A stretch of 46,391 nucleotides of DNA from Limnohabitans sp. (GTDB lineage: Bacteria; Pseudomonadota; Gammaproteobacteria; Burkholderiales; Burkholderiaceae_C), in NCBI RefSeq assembly GCF_017848645.1, contig NZ_JAFEIF010000059.1, forward strand, positions 1 to 46,391, given 5' to 3'. Shown piece by piece: positions 35,175-43,113 of the stretch; within the stretch, counting starts at the first letter, position 1, and the number at the start of each line of letters is the position of its first letter. The notes under the pieces are model-generated. The model had not been told where the DNA came from. It searched no databases and saw only the letters and a program-made list of their open reading frames with translations. The position numbers and the translations under genes were made by a program.

Positions 35175-36079
35175 TGGTGCTCAGCCCCACGCCACACCTG
35201 ACCACGGGTTTGTTGCTGGCGGCCGCCGGGTCCATGGCCTTCAGTGGCAAGGCCATCATTGTCAAGCTGGCGTACCGGCACGGCGTGGACGCGGTCACCC
35301 TGGTCATGTGGCGCATGCTGCTGGCTCTGCCTTTGTTTGTGCTCATGGCCTGGTGGGCCGGGCGGGGCAAAGCGTCGCTCACCCGGCAAGACTGGCTGGG
35401 CGTGCTGGGTCTCGGTTTTTGTGGTTACTACCTGTCGAGTTTTCTGGACTTTTGGGGCCTGGAGTTCATCAGCGCGTCTTTGGAGCGCCTGATCCTTTAC
35501 CTCAACCCCACGCTGGTGCTTTTGCTCGGCTGGTTCCTGTTCAAAAAACGCATCACCCAACGCCAGGGTGTGGCCATGGCCATCAGCTACTCGGGCGTGT
35601 TGCTGGTGTTCGGCCACGAGGTGGGCTTGGCCGGGCCACATGCGGCTTGGGGGGCTTTGCTGGTGTTTTTGAGCGCGGCCAGTTACGCCGTGTACATGAC
35701 TTACAGCGGGCAGCTGGTGCAGCGCCTGGGCTCTCTGCGCCTGGCGGGCCTGGCCACCTCGGTGGCCTGCGCATTTTGTTTGCTGCAGTTTGTGCTGCTC
35801 AGGCCCCTGGCCACCGCCTGGGTGCCCGAGCCCGTGTTGTGGCTGTCGCTGCTCAACGCGACGGCTTGCACCGTGCTGCCCGTGCTCTTGGTCATGATGG
35901 CCATCGAGCGCATTGGGCCAGGCCTCACATCGCAAACGGGCATGATCGGCCCCATGTTCACCCTGCTCATGGGCGTGTGGATTTTGGACGAGCCGTTCAA
36001 CATGTGGATCATCGCCGGGACCGTGCTGGTCTTGAGCGGTGTGTTTTGGGTCACGCGGCCAGCGGGTCGCAAACCGTGA
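35174..36079 (+). CDS. EamA/DMT family transporter
   Basis: The 301-residue protein has about ten transmembrane helices in two repeated halves, the drug/metabolite transporter layout. Family features include a GKAIIVKLAYRHG loop after helix 1, MWRMLLALP, and the second-half GAxLVFLSAASYAVYMTYSG. The substrate cannot be predicted. The start overlaps the gamma-glutamyltransferase stop by one base, so it may export or import a compound of that pathway. A second EamA gene lies at 43.1 kb on the other strand. Confidence 0.9.
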   Translation: MVLSPTPHLTTGLLLAAAGSMAFSGKAIIVKLAYRHGVDAVTLVMWRMLLALPLFVLMAWWAGRGKASLTRQDWLGVLGLGFCGYYLSSFLDFWGLEFISASLERLILYLNPTLVLLLGWFLFKKRITQRQGVAMAISYSGVLLVFGHEVGLAGPHAAWGALLVFLSAASYAVYMTYSGQLVQRLGSLRLAGLATSVACAFCLLQFVLLRPLATAWVPEPVLWLSLLNATACTVLPVLLVMMAIERIGPGLTSQTGMIGPMFTLLMGVWILDEPFNMWIIAGTVLVLSGVFWVTRPAGRKP

Positions 36080-36121
36080 TGCGGCCAATGGGCCACATCG
36101 CATCAACTTCAGGAGATTGAC

Positions 36122-36922
36122 ATGGACTTGGGCATTGCAGGCAAATGGGCTTTGGTAGGTGGCGCAAGCAAAGGCTTGGGCTGGGGTTGCGCACGGGCCT
36201 TGGCCCTGGAAGGCGTGAACGTGGTCATGGTGGCACGCGGCGCCGAGGTGCTGAACAAAGCCGTGGACGACTTGCGCGTCGAAACAGGTGGCAAGGTTCA
36301 GCTGATTGGCGTTGCGGTGGACATCACCACCGAAGCCGGTCGCGAAGCCATCTGGAACGTGGCGGGCGGCCCCGGCAAGGACTACGACATCGTGGTCACC
36401 AACGCGGGTGGCCCACCGCCCGGGGATTTTCGCGACTGGGACCGCGAGGCCTGGCTCAAGGCCATCGACGGCAATATGCTCACCCCCATCGAACTCATCA
36501 AAGCCACCGTGGACCGCATGGCCGCACGCGGCTTTGGCCGCATCGTCAATATCACCAGCAGCGCCGTCAAAGCGCCCATCGACGTGCTGGGCCTGTCCAA
36601 CGGCGCACGCAGCGGCTTGACAGGCTTTGTGGCCGGTGCTTCGCGCAGCGCCATCGCGGCCAAAGGTGTGACCATCAACAACCTGCTGCCCGGTAAATTC
36701 GACACCGACCGCATCCGCTCGACCTTGCCCGCCATGGCGCAAAAGCAAGGCAAAACGGTGGAAGAGCTGCGCGTGATCCAGCAAGCCCAAATCCCGGCCG
36801 GGCGCTACGGCAACCCGCAGGAGTTCGGCGCGATCTGCGCCTTCTTGTGCAGCCAGCACGCGGCTTACATGACGGGTCAGAACGTGCTGGCCGATGGCGG
36901 GTCTTACGCCGGGACGTATTGA
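36122..36922 (+). CDS. SDR-family protein with altered catalytic residues
   Basis: The 266-residue protein has the SDR Rossmann motif GGASKGLGWGCARALA and the NAG motif in VVTNAGGPPPG. A serine of the active site is present (Ser146 or 147), but the usual Tyr-x3-Lys is replaced: Ser159 stands at the Tyr position and Arg163 at the Lys position (LSNGARSG). A subgroup of SDRs has this SN-x2-R pattern; its chemistry is unclear. The C-terminal VLADGGSYAGTY is normal. AGGAGA precedes the ATG. It is the last gene before the island. Confidence 0.85.
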   Translation: MDLGIAGKWALVGGASKGLGWGCARALALEGVNVVMVARGAEVLNKAVDDLRVETGGKVQLIGVAVDITTEAGREAIWNVAGGPGKDYDIVVTNAGGPPPGDFRDWDREAWLKAIDGNMLTPIELIKATVDRMAARGFGRIVNITSSAVKAPIDVLGLSNGARSGLTGFVAGASRSAIAAKGVTINNLLPGKFDTDRIRSTLPAMAQKQGKTVEELRVIQQAQIPAGRYGNPQEFGAICAFLCSQHAAYMTGQNVLADGGSYAGTY

Positions 36923-37429
36923 TACCGTTCAGTGGACTGCTTTGAAGTGCTGCCATCGCTGACAGGCGATGGCAGCAGCTTTATCGCCGGGTTGCAGGGT
37001 CACGAAGAGTTGAGTTAGTGGGTCGAGGGGCCTATTTAGGCTGGGAGCAGTCAATCCTCCTCAATGTCTGAGAGGCGGCTTCATCTTCCGCCGCTCGCGT
37101 ATCCGTTGCACGAGCGACCACAGCCACATAAGTGCAGCGTCAATACCGTGGTTGCGGGCGCTTTCGTTTCGAATGCTCGTGGCGCGAGACGCATGATATG
37201 AGTACGGAAAAAGCCAAAATATTTCAACCAAAAGTATGCTGTATATTTATCCTTAAGCGAATCAATGCAATAAAAATTCGTCTTCAAAATTTAGGGTGGC
37301 ACGTTTTGTTGTTCCGTCCAGACCTATCGCCTCGACGATGCTCTGTGCGCGCTTCGGATCTTTGCCGGTACTCGACCTTGATCGGCGGCCTATTGCTCGC
37401 CGCCCACTGTTTGTTCCCGAGAGGCGTAA
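36923..37429. other. Left border and leader of the genomic island (no clear gene)
   Basis: A perfect 12-base-stem hairpin (36948-36977, TGCTGCCATCGC and its complement) follows the SDR gene and may end its transcript, though without a strong T-run. The sequence then changes character: 37195-37300 is markedly AT-rich compared with everything around and holds promoter-like boxes such as TATATT. GAGAGG is found just upstream of the ATPase ATG. An overlapping 101-codon frame at 37132-37437 shows no recognisable protein features. No tRNA or integrase remnant is visible. Confidence 0.6.
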
Positions 37430-39499
37430 ATGGTTAACTTCCCGGTCTTCGAGCGCGTGCGCGTTACGGAATATGGGCTCTATGTCGGTACGGCCGACAA
37501 GCCAGGCCTCGACCATCATTTCGTCGATGGTGTCAACGTTATTGTCGGCATCAACGGCCTCGGCAAGACTACGCTGCTCAACATACTGCTGCGCTCATTG
37601 TCTGGAGCCTCAGACGTGCCGGGCGACGACGCCCTGGGTGATAAGAAGCGCCGCCTAATACCAGTGGAGCGAAACTGGTTTCGCAAGAGGGTTCCCGATG
37701 ATGCAGTTAACGCGAAGGTGACGATCTGGTTCAATCTCGGTGAGCGGCATTTTGAAGTCACGCGCTCGCTGGCCAACCTAGATGTCTTGGAGCTGTGGGT
37801 GGATCAGCAACAAGTTCCTCACCGGCGAGCCGCTGAGCTGGAAGCCGTGTACCGCGACGTGGTTCAAGCAGCCGCTGGACTGTCGTCGTTCGATGATTTC
37901 GTATTCCTGCTGCGCTATGTCATCTTCTACTTGGAAGATCGCCGTAGCTTGGTCTGGGACCCGGCCGCGCAGGGGGACATCTTGGGCATCCTCTTCGGTG
38001 CTATGGGAGCGCGCACGCACTACGTCGAGCTCTTCAACGACCTCCTCAGCAAAGACAGCGAGTACCGAAACATGCACGCGGTGGTGCACGGACGCAAGCG
38101 AAAGCTCGACAAGCAGAACAGCACGATTGAGGGCGGTCAGATCGAAATGTTGGTTAAGACGCTCGACGAGCGTCGTAGTCAGCTGAAGGGTCTCGCTGCG
38201 CGGAAGAACGAACTGAGTCGGGATCGCGACGAGCTACGCGAGCAGATGGAGAACCGCCGGCAAGAGATTCACGAGAAACGTTCATCGTTGGCGGTCCAGC
38301 TCAACTCTTTCTACGAATCGTTCTTCCCATCACTGGAAGGCCCGGCTCGATACCTTTTGGCGCACTTCGAGGCGGGTGTAGGATGCCTGGTCTGCGGCAA
38401 TAAGGGCAAGGAGGTGACGCAGCGCGTCGCCACAAAGCTCATGATGAGCAGCTGCCCGGTATGTGACAGTCTGCTGGAGGACGCTCACAGCCCCATAACG
38501 GATCCCTTTGCTGGCGAAGACATCGAAGCACAGCGCCTGGAGATTGCAGCAGCCGAGTTTGATCTCGCCGCTATGGCAGCGCCGCTGCAGTCGGTGGAGG
38601 AAGATTATTCGACAATGTCAGCGGAGCTCGTTTCGGTAACCGGCATCATCGTCGATCTCGAGCTTCAGCTCAAGAAACTTGGGCAGACCATCCCTGCTGT
38701 GATGGCCCAAAGGGACGAACTCCAACAACAAATGCTGAGCTTCGAAGCAGTGCTCAACCAGCTGGACGTCGAGCGAGTCGAGTTGGCCAAGAAGTTCGGA
38801 GAGTTGGCTGAAGTCATTCATCAGGAAGTTCAGGCAGTATCTTCGAAAATCGAGCAAACCTTCGCGAGATACATCAGCGGATTCTTAGCCGAGCAATGCG
38901 AGATCAAGTATTCGCCACGCTATCGGCAACTAGGGCAGCGGGCCAATACTGAGCAGTTTCCATTTCCTCATTTCATCCCAGCGCTCACTTCAGGTGTTCA
39001 TCGCGGTGGCGCGACTGTGCGCGAGGCAGGGCAATCGGTCTCGGAGTCACAGAAGGAGTTCATCGACCTCGCCTTTAGGATGGCCTTGCTGGCATTGGCT
39101 GCGCCCGGTGCTCCGACCATGCTGATTCTGGAGACGCCGGAGGCCAGCCTCGATTCGGTCTTCGTGCCGCGCGCTGCTGACCTTCTCCGTAGATTTGCCA
39201 CCAAGACTGGCGCTGCCCACGGTACGCGACTGATCGCCTCATCCAACGTCAACCGCGAGGAAATGATCCCAGCGCTCTTTGGTGCCTATCCGGACAAGCA
39301 GTTTTACGGCCAAGTAGTTGACGAGCAAGTGAGCGAGATGCCGGAGACGATCCCTCCCGAAGCTCGCGAATCCCATGTTCTGGATTTGATCAAGATTGCG
39401 GCACCCACCCGCGCGTTAGATAGGTTTCGCGCTGCCTATGAGGAGGAACGAGATTTGGCGATCTATCCTGAACGCCGTGCTGGCTCGGAGGCGCTATGA
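37430..39499 (+). CDS. SMC/ABC-type ATPase with zinc ribbon, predicted defence ATPase
   Basis: The 689-residue protein has an N-terminal ABC half with Walker A GINGLGKT (residues 40-47), then a helical region with likely coiled coil (about residues 210-300 and 390-480). Two CxxC pairs, Cys319/322 and Cys342/345, lie between the helical arms and should form a zinc ribbon or hook. The C-terminal half has the signature-like SVSESQKEFIDLAFRMAL (from residue 536) and a Walker B region MLILETPEASLD (564-575), with Glu568 where Asp is usual and Thr at the canonical catalytic position. This pattern is that of the ATPases of ABC-three-component and Lamassu-type systems rather than of Rad50, SbcC or RecF. 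It overlaps the next gene by ATGA. Confidence 0.8.
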   Translation: MVNFPVFERVRVTEYGLYVGTADKPGLDHHFVDGVNVIVGINGLGKTTLLNILLRSLSGASDVPGDDALGDKKRRLIPVERNWFRKRVPDDAVNAKVTIWFNLGERHFEVTRSLANLDVLELWVDQQQVPHRRAAELEAVYRDVVQAAAGLSSFDDFVFLLRYVIFYLEDRRSLVWDPAAQGDILGILFGAMGARTHYVELFNDLLSKDSEYRNMHAVVHGRKRKLDKQNSTIEGGQIEMLVKTLDERRSQLKGLAARKNELSRDRDELREQMENRRQEIHEKRSSLAVQLNSFYESFFPSLEGPARYLLAHFEAGVGCLVCGNKGKEVTQRVATKLMMSSCPVCDSLLEDAHSPITDPFAGEDIEAQRLEIAAAEFDLAAMAAPLQSVEEDYSTMSAELVSVTGIIVDLELQLKKLGQTIPAVMAQRDELQQQMLSFEAVLNQLDVERVELAKKFGELAEVIHQEVQAVSSKIEQTFARYISGFLAEQCEIKYSPRYRQLGQRANTEQFPFPHFIPALTSGVHRGGATVREAGQSVSESQKEFIDLAFRMALLALAAPGAPTMLILETPEASLDSVFVPRAADLLRRFATKTGAAHGTRLIASSNVNREEMIPALFGAYPDKQFYGQVVDEQVSEMPETIPPEARESHVLDLIKIAAPTRALDRFRAAYEEERDLAIYPERRAGSEAL

Positions 39500-40170
39500 G
39501 TCAGCACGACCTCAAGCAAGGCGAATCCGACCGGAATTCGGTGAGCCTGGAAAGCGCTGGTATGTGGAAGGCTTGGGTGGTGTTGTGCATTTCCGAATCC
39601 CAACGCATGGGACTCACACCAGTGTCCACGGCACAGTTGCACGTCATCCTGTATTTGGCCAATACGTTGGCCGATTTTTATGGCGTCACGCGAGTCCGCG
39701 GTCGTGTGCTGAAGCGTGGGGCGTATCCGTTCTTTCCTGACGTTCAGCGTGAGGTCGACCGTCTGGCATTTGCTGGCGTGCTCAAGATAGAGCATGTGGA
39801 ATTTGGTGTAAAAGGGCACCTCGCTGCGCACTACGCTTTGGGCGAGCGCGGCGCGCAGATCAGCCAGGCCATCGGCGCTCATTTGATGGAAGCACAAAGA
39901 ACCGCTCAGCTGCTTTGCGAACTTGTTTGCGCCTGTTTTGGCCGGTTTCTATATGAGCGCGCTGACATCGGCGCGATCGATGCAAACTACGGTGATGCCC
40001 TTATCCTCGATGGCGAGGTAGTGGATTTTTCCGAATGGAGTTCTGACAATAAGAACATGGGCTTGGCACGCCTGCTCCTCGATAAACTTCGCGCTTTACG
40101 CCCAGACGCCCAGCGGGACGGAGTGAGGTTGTATTGCGACTACTTGGACAAGGCATTGGCCCCAGCATGA
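39496..40170 (+). CDS. Middle-component-like protein of the ATPase-nuclease operon
   Basis: I do not recognise the family with certainty. The 224-residue protein is soluble and mostly helical. The segment around residues 45-110 (LHVILYLANTLADFYGVTR to FPDVQREVDRLAFAGVLKIEHVEF, then GHLAAHYALGERG) looks like a winged-helix domain. Size and position between an SMC-like ATPase and an effector are those of the middle components of ABC-three-component systems, which link ATPase and effector. GGAGG is found 4 bases before the ATG, inside the ATPase gene. Both ends form ATGA overlaps, so the three proteins are probably made in fixed ratio. Confidence 0.65.
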   Translation: MSQHDLKQGESDRNSVSLESAGMWKAWVVLCISESQRMGLTPVSTAQLHVILYLANTLADFYGVTRVRGRVLKRGAYPFFPDVQREVDRLAFAGVLKIEHVEFGVKGHLAAHYALGERGAQISQAIGAHLMEAQRTAQLLCELVCACFGRFLYERADIGAIDANYGDALILDGEVVDFSEWSSDNKNMGLARLLLDKLRALRPDAQRDGVRLYCDYLDKALAPA

Positions 40171-41342
40171 ACGCAAGCTCCATCACTGTCCCCGGCTTAG
40201 GGGGCGCGAACCAGCAAGCAGTTGCTGCTGTCGTTAGCAACGGCGCAGCCGTCGTGTCTGTCGCCGATGTGGGCACAAAGGAGTCGTTCCTGGATGCCTG
40301 GACGCGTAGACTTGTAGATCATGCACGAATACTTCGGACTAAAGGTGAGGCGCTCGCGCATCCTGTCGTGCTGATCTATGTACCTGATTGGGCCAGGGTC
40401 GGCAAGGAACTTGGCTGGGTGCGTCGCCCTATGCTCGGATCCCGTGTCGCCGATGCGCTGTCTGGAACATTGGGTGTCGGCGCCTTGAATGCCGGCGCGT
40501 TCACGAGGCCGCAGCAGATAGTGGACGTCAATGATGTGGAGCAGACTATCGCGCAGGCTGGCTTAGGCAGCTGCCTCACGATTGCCCTGATGAGCACGAC
40601 AGAGCTCTGGATCTGGATGCAAGGGCTAGACGCGGAAACGCAGCCATCTCAGAAACTGCTGGACGATGCACCGGCAGCCTTGAACCTCAATACGCTCGAT
40701 GACAAGCTCAGTGAATTTTATGAGAAGGTGGCGCGACAAACCGTGACATGGTGGAAGGATGCGAAAGAGCGCGTCACGGTTAGCCCTCCAGAGGCGATCG
40801 TGCAGAACGATCTGTGGTTGTACCTATTGGGCGCGTACGCTGACCGTGCAAAAGTGAAGCAGGAAATAAAAATCGGTAATGGGCGCGCGGACCTAATATT
40901 TACTCCGGATCACAATTCAGACAGTAGCGCGGTGTTCGAGCTGAAAGTAACGCGCGACTGCCATACGCCTCAGCCTGGCACCTCGACTCCCACCAAGATC
41001 GGACTGCGCGATAACGTCAAATGGGCTGTGTCGGGCGTTCAGCAGACTCACGCCTATCGAGAACAAGAAAAGCTCGATGGAGCTTTTCTGTGTGTTTACG
41101 ACTTCTGCGCAGGCAATCGCCAGGAAATCGAGAAAGCCGTGCAGGACGCCGCAATTCAACTCAACGTCATAGGGCGCAGGTACTGGATCACAGCTTCGAA
41201 CGAAGAGCATCGGAAGGAACGCTTCCCGCTGCTCGCACCGAGTACAAGCGCAGCTCCTGCAGCAAGCGGCCAAGTGACAGTCACCGCATCGCCGAGCTCA
41301 ATCGCACAGCCAACTACTCCGCCCTTGTCAAAAAGGCCTTGA
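40167..41342 (+). CDS. PD-(D/E)XK nuclease-like effector
   Basis: The 391-residue protein has an N-terminal part of unknown type (residues 1-190) and a C-terminal nuclease-like domain. The PD-(D/E)XK core is seen as Asp242 in GNGRADLIF and Glu258-Leu-Lys260 in VFELKV, followed by a QxxxY-type helix, QQTHAY at 292-297. All expected active-site residues are in place, so it should cleave DNA. The last 35 residues are Pro, Ser and Thr-rich. The ATG at 40167 overlaps the previous stop; a TTG at 40134 is less likely. It ends 9 bases before the stop of the convergent methyltransferase. Confidence 0.78.
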   Translation: MNASSITVPGLGGANQQAVAAVVSNGAAVVSVADVGTKESFLDAWTRRLVDHARILRTKGEALAHPVVLIYVPDWARVGKELGWVRRPMLGSRVADALSGTLGVGALNAGAFTRPQQIVDVNDVEQTIAQAGLGSCLTIALMSTTELWIWMQGLDAETQPSQKLLDDAPAALNLNTLDDKLSEFYEKVARQTVTWWKDAKERVTVSPPEAIVQNDLWLYLLGAYADRAKVKQEIKIGNGRADLIFTPDHNSDSSAVFELKVTRDCHTPQPGTSTPTKIGLRDNVKWAVSGVQQTHAYREQEKLDGAFLCVYDFCAGNRQEIEKAVQDAAIQLNVIGRRYWITASNEEHRKERFPLLAPSTSAAPAASGQVTVTASPSSIAQPTTPPLSKRP

Positions 41343-41351
41343 CGATTGGGA

Positions 41352-42692
41352 CTAAAGGCTAAGCTCGACGATGCTTTCGGCAAGCTGGTAGCTGCCACCT
41401 TGCTGTGCGCTTGCGCGCATCTGGCGAACCTCCTTTGTAGCCACGCGACCAAAACCCATACTTCGAGCCAGCTCGGCTAGCACGATGGCGACCTCGATGC
41501 GTGTATTTGCGTAGCGAGAGTCGCCTACAACTATCATGACGCGGCCGTCATTTGCAAGCAGCCGCTTGGATTGTTCAAGCACTAGTTCCAAATCTCGGAA
41601 GTACGCGCCAACCATTTCCGGTATGTTCTTGTCCCACAATGAGTGACGCTGTTCATCTAGGGCTTTCAATGTGCGCGACAGAGTACTGGATTTGCCGATG
41701 GGGCCTTCGTAGCCACGCCTGATTTGCACATGTGACCGCAATGTCTCGTTGCGCAGGCGGGTGTTGTCGGCAGCGCAGCCGAAGTAACCCAGGACCCAAA
41801 GCTCCACGTTGTAGATATCTGTGTAGTCGAAAGAATTTGGATACGGCGGAGAGAAGACGATCAGGTCGGCGGGCTCCTGAACCTGCTGCAGCGCCGCTCG
41901 TGAATCTCCATTGACCACTGTGACCCGTGATCGCGGACGCCCCTCGAAACGCAGCACGTCTTCGAACGACGTGTTGAATTGGCGGCCGAAGTATTCATCA
42001 AGTTTTGCAATCGTGGGCTGCTTGAGCTTCCATGCACTTCGATAGCGACGGCCTTTGCCGTTCACATAGACGTTGCTGCAGTCCACCAGCACAGCGCCGA
42101 GTACCACGCGAAAGAAGCGTTGTACGTCGGCATCCTGGATGGACTCAATGCAACTCAGGTACTGCGCTAGACGCCCTGCAACGTCGCGCGGGAAGATCCA
42201 GCGATCCTTCTCATTTGATTCGATGAACGTCGGTGGCCAATGCTCCAGACTGGTGAAGTCTGTGGGTGTGTTGAGCAGCTGCGCATGGAAGTCAGCTGCG
42301 GCCGAGCGCAACTTCTCTGCGGTCAGCGGGCTCACCTTGGCCTTGATGACATCCGCCAGGAACGGATTGACTTCCACCGTGGTTGCATCGATCGAGAGCA
42401 GCTGTGATGTGATGGCGCTGGTGCCTGACCCTCCAAAAGGGTCGATGACGTGTTGAGGGCGATACCCGAGCGATCCTATGGCCGCGGCGACGAACTCCGG
42501 TGAGAACGCTTCTTTGAAACGGAACCAGCGTTGGAATGCCGTTTCATGCCCATGCAGATATGTCGTGAGGGCGGCGCCAGTTGCGATTGGACGGCCACGT
42601 TTTTCGGAGCCCGACCTTGTGTCGAACCAATCGGGAGCCGTCGTGAAATGATCACGCAGCGTTTGAAGATAGCGCTCGGGTGGGTTTCGCAT
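41352..42692 (-). CDS. DNA methyltransferase (N4-cytosine or N6-adenine type)
   Basis: The 446-residue protein is an amino-methyltransferase. The SAM motif DPFGGSGTS is at residues 84-92 and the catalytic SPPY at 281-284 (in a SPPYPNSFDY context), giving the order motif I then IV. SPPY is commonest in N4-cytosine enzymes, but N6-adenine cannot be excluded. The long region between the two motifs (about 190 residues) is a likely target-recognition part. It converges on the nuclease operon with a 9-base gap and shares its codon use, so it was probably acquired together with it. The ribosome site is weak. The target sequence is unknown. Confidence 0.88.
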   Translation of the reverse strand: MRNPPERYLQTLRDHFTTAPDWFDTRSGSEKRGRPIATGAALTTYLHGHETAFQRWFRFKEAFSPEFVAAAIGSLGYRPQHVIDPFGGSGTSAITSQLLSIDATTVEVNPFLADVIKAKVSPLTAEKLRSAAADFHAQLLNTPTDFTSLEHWPPTFIESNEKDRWIFPRDVAGRLAQYLSCIESIQDADVQRFFRVVLGAVLVDCSNVYVNGKGRRYRSAWKLKQPTIAKLDEYFGRQFNTSFEDVLRFEGRPRSRVTVVNGDSRAALQQVQEPADLIVFSPPYPNSFDYTDIYNVELWVLGYFGCAADNTRLRNETLRSHVQIRRGYEGPIGKSSTLSRTLKALDEQRHSLWDKNIPEMVGAYFRDLELVLEQSKRLLANDGRVMIVVGDSRYANTRIEVAIVLAELARSMGFGRVATKEVRQMRASAQQGGSYQLAESIVELSL

Positions 42693-43113
42693 AGTTGATC
42701 TGAATTGTGGCAGACCGTGTCACTTGGAGGCCCCAGCGCAACTGGCTGCTGCGTGAAGGAACCTGAGTTGCCCCGGTTTTGCGCGTAGGCCTATTGGTTT
42801 AAGTCAGACGGTCGCGGTCATACCAGCTCGTTTTTGGTGATAGGTAGCCCAGAACTCGACCGCCGACTTCCTAGAATATCCCATAGTAAGCTATAAGTCC
42901 TCTCTAATGGCTGCAGATCCCCTCGATCCGGGCATTACTGCCCAGCGATCGAACGGGTCAATGACCGGTAGGAGGACACTAAGGGGCATTTGTTTGGAGA
43001 GGATGAAGGTCCGTAATCGCTGCAAAGCAGTCTTTCGTCAAATCACTGCCCATGCTCGAAGCAAAAAATCGATGTTTGAAATTTTGGGTTCGGCTGGGTC
43101 AAAACCGCTCGTC
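42693..43113. other. Right border of the genomic island (no clear gene)
   Basis: Promoter-like AT-rich patches occur (for example 42870-42900), which could serve the methyltransferase only if on the minus strand. An open frame at 42907-43194 runs into the EamA gene and shows no family features. No repeat convincingly shared with the left border, no tRNA and no recombinase was found. Confidence 0.5.

Noticed and set aside
36948..36977. Hairpin after the SDR gene as a confirmed rho-independent terminator
   Set aside because: The stem is strong, but only a short T-run follows, so it is described as a possible transcript end only.
37132..37437. 101-codon frame overlapping the start of the defence ATPase
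   Set aside because: It has no recognisable domain, crosses the AT-rich leader, and its end lies inside the better supported ATPase gene.
37430..39499. Assignment of the ATPase as Rad50/SbcC, RecN or RecF
   Set aside because: It is shorter than SbcC, has two CxxC pairs instead of one, a different Walker B, and sits in a nuclease operon of another type.
37430..41342. Gabija, PARIS, Zorya, Druantia or Wadjet as names for the island operon
   Set aside because: None of the typical partner proteins (UvrD-like helicase, TOPRIM effector, MotAB-like pair, large helicase, JetABC set) is present.
37029..42795. The 8-mer GGCCTATT at both island borders (37029-37036 and 42788-42795) as a target-site duplication
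   Set aside because: Eight bases over such a distance can match by chance, the surrounding bases differ, and no recombinase is present.
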